DNA from: an uncultured Fidelibacterota bacterium
GTDB taxonomy: Bacteria; Marinisomatota; Marinisomatia; Marinisomatales; UBA1611
DNA length: 19,961 nucleotides
Direction: 5' to 3'
Assembly (NCBI GenBank): GCA_913041325.1
Contig: CAJWHU010000009.1
Location: 1-19,961, forward strand
The notes under the pieces are model-generated. The model did no database searches, was not told the origin of the DNA, and worked only from the letters and a program-made list of their open reading frames with translations. Below, in pieces: positions 14,831 to 19,961 of the stretch (the first letter of the stretch is position 1; each line of letters opens with the position of its first letter). The translations under genes and the position numbers were made by a program.

Positions 14831-16348
14831 TTAACGAATTGTTTGTGAATGAGATAGCACGAGATTCCCTTTCTGATTAGGTTTTTCAAGCATATAGAAA
14901 TTGTGTACAAGTTGGACTGAAAGAAGATTTTCAAACACAATACCTCTTTGGGGATAACCTACCCATAAATGCAAAGGTTCACGAAGGTATTTGTTCCAAA
15001 AAAAAGAATTCATTATTTCTGATTGCTCTAAATAAATGAGGAATACTTTCATGAAACGGTCATATAAAACTTGATCAAAAGTAATTGTCGCTTGAAAACA
15101 CTTTTTGAACGCTTCTTCGTCCTTTGCCTGGACTGCATTTCTGAAATCATTCTTTGAAGTAGTTACACCAAGAGTTTTGAAAATTTTTAAATAGTTCGAT
15201 TCTTTTAACAGTCCTTGAAATTTGTTGAATTGAACAATTTCTAGACCCAAATAACCGAAGGATTTTGGATGTATCCTGAAAGATTCTTCATTTTTCTCAG
15301 TCACCTTGAAGAAAGTTTCATGAGCAACCGGGGCGTTCCACCAATGCAGTCCAATTGCTGAGCGGTAATTAAAAGCAAAAAGAAGAACCACAAAAACAAT
15401 TTCAGTAAGAGAAAAGCTGTATGGCATGATTGCAATAAGGGAAATCAAAAAGAAATTTATGCAAATCCATTTCCAAAAGAAAATTCCTGTACATAAAAAA
15501 ATCAACAAATGAAAAAGAATGGCAAGAGAACAGAATGCCAATCCAAAGGAATCGTTTACTATTGCCAATATGAAGCCACACTCGGCGATGTAGGAAAACA
15601 CCATGCAGAGCCTGCATTGAGAAAATGCGAATTTACTCAATGATTTTCTGACGGGTATAAGCCACTTTGAACTCAACCAATTCCACTGGATAAATGCAGA
15701 ATCGATAAGTGTCCACATCATATCATTCCCAAGGGGATTTGGTTTGTTGATGCCTGCTTTGAAATAAAATAGTGCTCCAATGGAAAGAATTGAAGTTATC
15801 ATAATCTCAGTTGGAAGTTTGGCGATTGAACCAAAGAAAAAAACAAGGGCTCCTTCAAACAAAAGTAAAAGAGGTAATAGATGGCAAATTTCACAAGTCC
15901 ATTCTGAGTCGATGGTGGCTCTTTCTTTTAGCATCGAATGATGCTTTACTTTAAAGAAAAAGAGACTGATCAGACAAAATACTCCTAAAGCTGTTGTGCT
16001 CGAGAAAGTAAAAAAAAATACAATTATTGATAAGATTCTTTCAAGATTAAGATGTAATTTGTATTCGGGGTTGAAGAGAGAAAATGTAGTACAAAGTAAA
16101 AGGGGTATGCAAAAGATTAGGTTCGAAATGAAAGAGAGCCTAAATGTTCCATGACTGGAGATCAAAATGTAAGCAATTATGAAGGCCAATGACTTCATAT
16201 TAATAAGGCTGTAATTGTTTTTTTTACACTTAAAGATGAACTCAAAGCTTTTGAAAACCATACCTTTCTTAGTGTACCCACAACAGAGAGAGATTAGGGC
16301 AAAAATGAAGTAAAGTACTCCAAATGAATCAATCTCAAGTAATATCAC
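14831..16348 (-). CDS. HTTM-like polytopic membrane protein with C-terminal soluble domain
   Basis: This 505-residue protein has about ten hydrophobic segments (near 8-25, 51-66, 71-91, 103-133, 155-175, 180-198, 248-265, 268-290, 293-310 and 313-330), then a charged soluble tail of about 160 residues. Segments such as ALFYFKAGINKPNPLGNDMMW (192-212) and ILFHLLIFLCTGIFFWKWIC (277-296) follow the pattern of HTTM (horizontally transferred transmembrane) proteins, relatives of vitamin-K gamma-carboxylase: a YF.AG..K stretch and an H....-G.FF.. helix. The start is a GTG that overlaps the upstream methyltransferase by 14 bases. It is the only polytopic membrane protein in the window, so it could modify or move a lipid-linked glycan, but it does not look like Wzx or Wzy. 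Function is unknown and the HTTM assignment is moderate. A run of nine T on the coding strand (16010-16018) lies in a Phe-Phe-Phe stretch. Confidence 0.7.
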   Translation of the reverse strand: MILLEIDSFGVLYFIFALISLCCGYTKKGMVFKSFEFIFKCKKNNYSLINMKSLAFIIAYILISSHGTFRLSFISNLIFCIPLLLCTTFSLFNPEYKLHLNLERILSIIVFFFTFSSTTALGVFCLISLFFFKVKHHSMLKERATIDSEWTCEICHLLPLLLLFEGALVFFFGSIAKLPTEIMITSILSIGALFYFKAGINKPNPLGNDMMWTLIDSAFIQWNWLSSKWLIPVRKSLSKFAFSQCRLCMVFSYIAECGFILAIVNDSFGLAFCSLAILFHLLIFLCTGIFFWKWICINFFLISLIAIMPYSFSLTEIVFVVLLFAFNYRSAIGLHWWNAPVAHETFFKVTEKNEESFRIHPKSFGYLGLEIVQFNKFQGLLKESNYLKIFKTLGVTTSKNDFRNAVQAKDEEAFKKCFQATITFDQVLYDRFMKVFLIYLEQSEIMNSFFWNKYLREPLHLWVGYPQRGIVFENLLSVQLVHNFYMLEKPNQKGNLVLSHSQTIR

Positions 16349-16955
16349 TGTTTCTCTGGCAAGCGAATATAGTTCTTTCTACAGAATAAAATTCGCTTTT
16401 ATCCTCTGGTATATCTATCACATCCGAAATTGTGAACCCAGTCTCATTGATTAACTTTTTGTATTCATCAGCAGTTGCCCCAAAGCAATCCGCACCATGA
16501 GCTTCAATATGAAATGGACTCCATTCTATGTACATGACTCCACTTTCATGAAGGCATTCGCACCAAGCAATTAATGCCTTTCGAGGGTCGTAGCTATGAT
16601 CGAGCGAATTCGAATAAATAAAGTCCACACTTCGAAGCCAATCGTCACTCACTTCATGGAAGTCATGTCTTAACATGTAAGGATTGTTTTCTGCAAACTC
16701 TCCGATGTCTGTACCTATAATATTAAATCCAAGAAGTGTCCTGAAAAGTGAGACTTCGAATCCTATTTTACTCCCGTGACAGATACCAAAATTCGCTTTA
16801 AGAGAGTTTTGTTTAAAGTGCTCGGCAACTCTTTCAGCTTCCTTTTGAGTTATCCAATGTATATGTTTGCCTTCTGCATCATACAGTTGCCTAGAGGACT
16901 TCTCTATTTGGGTTCTTTTATATTCATCGTAGTCGGAGAAGGTAATTTTTTTCAT
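16335..16955 (-). CDS. Small class I methyltransferase-like protein
   Basis: This 206-residue protein has the fold order of a SAM-dependent methyltransferase but an unusual motif I: FGICHGSKIGFEVSLF (56-71) takes the place of the usual GxGxG loop. GTDI (81-84) supplies the acidic residue, VDFIYSNSLDHSYDP (110-124) matches the 'D.I...-.LEH..DP' region, and LHESGVMYIEWSPFH (135-149) matches the '..pGG.l....' strand. The N-terminal 50 residues are charged and helical. Its ATG overlaps the stop of the upstream methyltransferase in a TAATG arrangement, and its own end overlaps the membrane-protein gene by 14 bases, so tight coupling of all three is likely. The unusual glycine loop could mean a changed cofactor mode or loss of activity. 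The protein probably acts on the glycan, its lipid carrier or a precursor. Confidence 0.73.
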   Translation of the reverse strand: MKKITFSDYDEYKRTQIEKSSRQLYDAEGKHIHWITQKEAERVAEHFKQNSLKANFGICHGSKIGFEVSLFRTLLGFNIIGTDIGEFAENNPYMLRHDFHEVSDDWLRSVDFIYSNSLDHSYDPRKALIAWCECLHESGVMYIEWSPFHIEAHGADCFGATADEYKKLINETGFTISDVIDIPEDKSEFYSVERTIFACQRNSDIT

Positions 16956-17632
16956 TACTTTATCGCTATGACTCCATGTTCCAAAGAGTAATTATCTGGT
17001 AATTCATAGCGTAGAGAGTTCAAAAGAAATAAAAGGCCTAGAATTCTCAATAGCATAGATGCATATACCCTTTTGCCCTTGATCCAATCGGGCCCCTGCA
17101 GGCAATGTGCAAGATTGCTCCATTTGTTACCAATAGATAAAAGTTTCAGATCGGTGTAATTCGAGAGGTTTTTTTTCAATGCAGAAACAGTGAACCTGTA
17201 GTAGTCATCAGGAGCGGCATGGTAGTAGTAGACAAAAGGAACAGTTAAGATTAAAGTTCCTCCAGGCTTTAAAACTCTAAAAATCTCTTTGAAAACCGAT
17301 TTGAAGTCCTCTACATGCTCGAGGACATTCAAGCATACGATTCCATTGTAAGAATTGTCAGCTAGTGCCATTTGGCGTGCATCAATCTCGAGTTCTATGT
17401 TACCCTTGGCTTCGAAATTTGATTTGGTGTAGGTCTTGGCATTGTAAGCATGCTGAGAATAATCTCTTTGGTAGGAGGCACCAAGTTCAAGAACATTTCC
17501 TGAAAGTAGGTGCAAGGAATCCTTTATAAATGCATCATGAATAATTCTTGAAATAGTGTTTCTTCCAAGGGTGAAATCACGGTAATCGGAAAGCTTAAAC
17601 TTGGTTTTAAATAGGTCGTGACTGACTTTCAT
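16955..17632 (-). CDS. Class I SAM-dependent methyltransferase (Methyltransf_11-like)
   Basis: This methyltransferase has about 225 residues, counted from the ATG at 17632. It shows NVLELGASYQRDYSQH (46-61) as the SAM loop, IELEIDARQM (79-88) with the acidic strand, VCLNVLEHVEDF (99-110), a typical motif II region, and RVLKPGGTLILTVPF (119-133). The region YYYHAAPDDYYRFT (134-147) after the core is common in SAM enzymes that act on sugars or lipids. A longer reading to a TTG at 17656 is possible (233 residues), but neither start has a clear ribosome-binding site. I chose the ATG because it shortens the overlap with the upstream gene to 26 bases. The stop overlaps the next ATG by one base. A hydrophobic stretch near the C-terminus (RILGLLFLLNSL) may touch the membrane. 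Confidence 0.83.
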   Translation of the reverse strand: MKVSHDLFKTKFKLSDYRDFTLGRNTISRIIHDAFIKDSLHLLSGNVLELGASYQRDYSQHAYNAKTYTKSNFEAKGNIELEIDARQMALADNSYNGIVCLNVLEHVEDFKSVFKEIFRVLKPGGTLILTVPFVYYYHAAPDDYYRFTVSALKKNLSNYTDLKLLSIGNKWSNLAHCLQGPDWIKGKRVYASMLLRILGLLFLLNSLRYELPDNYSLEHGVIAIK

Positions 17633-19601
17633 TGTTTGCGATATATTTAACTTCAAGGTTTTGCAGATATTTTTTCGCTGTTCTAAAAATCTTGTTCTTC
17701 TCTAAAGAGTATTTTGAGTAAAAATCTGATGAAGATATATTTTCAAAAATGAATACATTAATTGAAATGGTAATCGGATTTATTACATTCGTTTTGATAT
17801 CGGTAAATTCCCTCTCATGTAATTCTAATAATTCATTATCATCATCTGATAAATTTCGGTTTTGTAAAATAGTCTTAATTCCTAGGTAAAAAGACCTGCT
17901 TGCAAAATCAAGTTCGAGAGGTTGAAAGCGTTCTAAAAATTGGGTTATTTTTAGGGTTCTCAATTCACTCATCGTAAGTAGTGTTAAAAAGAGTGATCGC
18001 CCCGCTTCCCAATGGTATGTTTTCTCCCAAAACTCATCTTCTGTAAATTGGAACCGGTTGATAATGTCATTAAGAAAACAAGGTGCTTCCAAACCATTGA
18101 AAACAGTGTTGATTGTGGAGATAAATGAATGCTTCTGATAAAAATCGCTCTCTTGCCATATGACTGTTGATTTGTCGAAATTTAAAGACTCAAGTAATCC
18201 TTCGGTTAGTGAGGTAAAGCAAGTTTCATTCAAGTCTTCCCGGGTTAATAGAAAGGCACGAATGTCATTAAGATCAAAAAACAAAGGAGCGTACTTGTAA
18301 AAGTAACTTATAGATATGTTAGATTTTACATTAATTAAGGAATCCTCGTAACAACGATTTATTTCATAATCATTTTCAATATTGTCATAGATATTAGTAA
18401 AAAACATAAAATGGTGAGGAATTTTGAAATCCTTTCGATTATTAGATACTCGCGAAAGAGTTTCCCCGATTGATTTTAAACATTCATTATATAGTTCTAT
18501 TCTTCTGATTTTTAATATGTATAATAATTTAAAATTAAGATTGAAAAACATTATCATGCAAGAGTCACGTTTTTGGCTTTCAGTATTACTTAAAATAAAT
18601 TTTAATTGATGATCTATTAATGTGAAAAATAAATTTATAACTTCATAATTATCACGAAATATGTTGAAGAAATCTATTGGAATAAAGGATCTGTAAAAAC
18701 TATCAAGAATATATTTTGATATGTCTTCTAATATGTTTTTTATATATAGATTATTTGAATTTATTTTTTTGATTAAAAATCCAAAGCAACATAAAAATTT
18801 ATAAAATTGAAAACTTGATTCTTTATTATTTTCTAGTATTTCAAAATTTGAACATTCAAAAATTGCAGAAGCCGAATTTTCGTCTGGAAAAACTTCATTT
18901 TCAGGGATTTTTTCCAAAAATAAATCGAGCGTGTTGGACTTGTTATGAGTGTTATTAAGAATTTCGTCAAACTCAGCTCTTATAGAAACAACTTTTCTAT
19001 TTTCATTTAGAAGTATCGATCTTTTTTTTAGAATATTTCTAAAAACTAAATCTATTGTTGTTTTTAGGGAAAAACTCGAACCAATATATGTAGAAAAATT
19101 ATGGACATAATCGATAAAACTAGGATTGTTTGAAAATAGAATAATATTTTTACTTAAATGACTCAAATTGTTGAATGAAATTTTATATGATTCAGTTACT
19201 TCAAAATAATTAATTGATTTATTTTTGTACAATATTTCAATAATTCTTTTTATATTTTTAGAATTATAAGAAAGAGAATCGTATATTATCAAAGGCTTAT
19301 GATCTTCAATAGAATATTTATCTTTTTCAGGGGGCAAAGGTCTTAATTTTCTATATTTCTTTAAATAGAAGAGAAAGTCTTCGAACAATACTTGGTTAGG
19401 GATTTCATCAGGAAGTATTTCAGAATAAACAATTTCATGATTTTTAATCCTAGCATTTTTTATAAGATCTGAGATAGAGTCACTATCAAAAAGGTGCGGA
19501 AGGTAAGTTATATTCTGTAATTCAACGAGTTTACCTTCGTTTCTCTCGTTAACTTGCTCAAAAGGAACGGCAAAATCAATGAATTTATTTTGTTTTGTCA
19601 T
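17607..19601 (-). CDS. Large AT-rich protein of unknown function, first gene of the cluster
   Basis: I do not recognise this 664-residue protein. It has no signal peptide and no clear membrane span, and it is rich in Asn, Ile, Phe, Lys and Ser. Residues about 100-160 alternate strands and helices (PLIIYDSLSYNSKNIKRIIE and KNIILFSNNPSFIDYV), so a Rossmann-like or GT-B-like N-terminal domain is possible. The rest, about 200-664, looks mostly helical and has no motif I can name. The DNA is unusually AT-rich: one 60-base line (18721-18780) has 7 G or C, while the line 19801-19860 in the neighbouring plus-strand gene has 28. It begins 54 bases from the divergent response-regulator gene, so it heads the leftward operon. 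There is no Shine-Dalgarno before the ATG. It may be a recently acquired gene, a specialised transferase or a regulator of the cluster. Confidence 0.75.
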   Translation of the reverse strand: MTKQNKFIDFAVPFEQVNERNEGKLVELQNITYLPHLFDSDSISDLIKNARIKNHEIVYSEILPDEIPNQVLFEDFLFYLKKYRKLRPLPPEKDKYSIEDHKPLIIYDSLSYNSKNIKRIIEILYKNKSINYFEVTESYKISFNNLSHLSKNIILFSNNPSFIDYVHNFSTYIGSSFSLKTTIDLVFRNILKKRSILLNENRKVVSIRAEFDEILNNTHNKSNTLDLFLEKIPENEVFPDENSASAIFECSNFEILENNKESSFQFYKFLCCFGFLIKKINSNNLYIKNILEDISKYILDSFYRSFIPIDFFNIFRDNYEVINLFFTLIDHQLKFILSNTESQKRDSCMIMFFNLNFKLLYILKIRRIELYNECLKSIGETLSRVSNNRKDFKIPHHFMFFTNIYDNIENDYEINRCYEDSLINVKSNISISYFYKYAPLFFDLNDIRAFLLTREDLNETCFTSLTEGLLESLNFDKSTVIWQESDFYQKHSFISTINTVFNGLEAPCFLNDIINRFQFTEDEFWEKTYHWEAGRSLFLTLLTMSELRTLKITQFLERFQPLELDFASRSFYLGIKTILQNRNLSDDDNELLELHEREFTDIKTNVINPITISINVFIFENISSSDFYSKYSLEKNKIFRTAKKYLQNLEVKYIANNESQSRPI

Positions 19602-19655
19602 TTGATTAACATTAGTTTTAGCTAATTTCTAAATTGTTTTAGAATTTTTAATTTA
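19602..19655. promoter_or_regulatory. Divergent intergenic region, likely promoters for both directions
   Basis: These 54 bases separate the first gene of the leftward polysaccharide cluster from the rightward response-regulator gene. No terminator is needed here, and any promoter for either gene would have to lie in it or in a coding end. It is almost all A and T, with a -10-like TAGAAT at 19640-19645 for the rightward gene and a small inverted repeat ATTAG (19611-19615) with CTAAT (19622-19626). The AT bias makes chance matches likely, so promoter positions are not firmly placed. The gap is too short for a long leader on either side. Confidence 0.35.
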
Positions 19656-19961
19656 ATGGCGATTGAGAAAATAGTTGTTGTGGATGACGAAATGATGATT
19701 CGTAAAGCGTTGGAGACGCAACTGCGTAATAAAAGATTTTCAGTCGCTTCTGCAGGTGATTTAAAGGGTGCACGAAAGATTTTGACAAGGGATTCTTTTG
19801 ACCTAGTTTTTTTGGACTTGCGATTGCCTGATGGAGAGGGGACCGAATTGCTAGAGGAAATTACAGCCAAGACAGATGGACCGATGGTTGTTATGATGAC
19901 CGGTTATGGATCGGTTGAATCTGCTGTGTCATGCATGCAGATGGGGGCTTTTGATTATGTT
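19656..19961 (+). CDS. Response regulator receiver domain, likely NtrC-family, 3' end outside window
   Basis: The 102 codons present encode a CheY-like receiver domain. Acidic residues D10, D11 and E12 in IVVVDDEMMIRKAL form the metal site, D54 in FDLVFLDLRLPDGEGTELL is the phospho-acceptor, and T82 in MMTGYG is the switch residue. The conserved lysine of 'KP' would lie just beyond the window edge. The GYGSVESAV...GAFDYV stretch is typical of receiver domains linked to sigma-54-activator (NtrC/AtoC) AAA+ modules, but the output domain is not visible, so this is inferred. Base composition is much less AT-rich than the unknown gene opposite, as expected for a resident housekeeping gene next to an acquired cluster. 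No Shine-Dalgarno is seen before the ATG. It could regulate the cluster or simply mark its border. Confidence 0.88.
   Translation, partial: MAIEKIVVVDDEMMIRKALETQLRNKRFSVASAGDLKGARKILTRDSFDLVFLDLRLPDGEGTELLEEITAKTDGPMVVMMTGYGSVESAVSCMQMGAFDYV

Noticed and set aside
17633..17656. TTG start at 17656 for the methyltransferase at 16955
   Set aside because: It has no ribosome-binding site and a larger overlap with the upstream gene. The ATG at 17632 is simpler, though the choice is not certain.
19611..19626. Inverted repeat ATTAG-CTAAT as a terminator
   Set aside because: The stem is only five AT-rich pairs and the flanking genes diverge from this spot, so no transcript is expected to end here.
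1..19961. tRNA, rRNA, CRISPR array, insertion sequence or attachment site
   Set aside because: No transposase-like protein, no regularly spaced repeats, no long terminal inverted repeats and no cloverleaf-like gene were seen. The gaps between genes are too short to hold most of these.

Overview
The window shows 17 genes on the minus strand, read from about 19601 down past position 1, and one gene on the plus strand at the right edge. The minus-strand genes lie head to tail with short gaps or overlaps, and no gene-free stretch exceeds 100 bases. They look like one long operon for a surface polysaccharide (O-antigen, capsule or exopolysaccharide). The glycosyltransferase at the left edge is cut by the window, so the locus continues.

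Region by region, in transcription order: (a) 19601-16335 holds a large AT-rich protein I do not recognise and two small methyltransferases. (b) 16348-14831 is a polytopic HTTM-like membrane protein with a soluble tail. (c) 14828-12530 is a methyltransferase overlapping a divergent asparagine-synthetase-like amidotransferase. (d) 12440-9735 holds an FkbM methyltransferase, a DLDEF-type glycosyltransferase and a GT4 glycosyltransferase. (e) 9713-5821 is a stand-alone Rossmann domain followed by a 1185-residue protein that joins an AsnB amidotransferase to a GT4 glycosyltransferase. (f) 5810-2623 is an N-terminally extended GT4, a second stand-alone Rossmann domain and a KpsC/KpsS-like transferase. 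(g) 2606-1 holds two GT2 glycosyltransferases and a partial GT9-like one.

A reasonable reading is that the glycosyltransferases assemble a sugar chain. The two amidotransferases would amidate acidic sugars, and the four methyltransferases would cap or decorate. No Wzx flippase, Wzy polymerase, ABC exporter or nucleotide-sugar enzyme is visible, so those functions lie elsewhere or are carried by unrecognised proteins. The plus-strand gene at 19656 is the receiver domain of an NtrC-type response regulator and marks the right border of the cluster.

The host is probably a Gram-negative bacterium, suggested by the KpsC/S-like protein and the GT9-like enzyme. The region is AT-rich overall, with a clear composition mosaic, and recognisable Shine-Dalgarno sequences are weak or absent before many genes. 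The receiver domain resembles, from memory, those of Verrucomicrobiota (Opitutae), but this is a weak inference. Family calls rest on motifs read by eye; no database search was possible.
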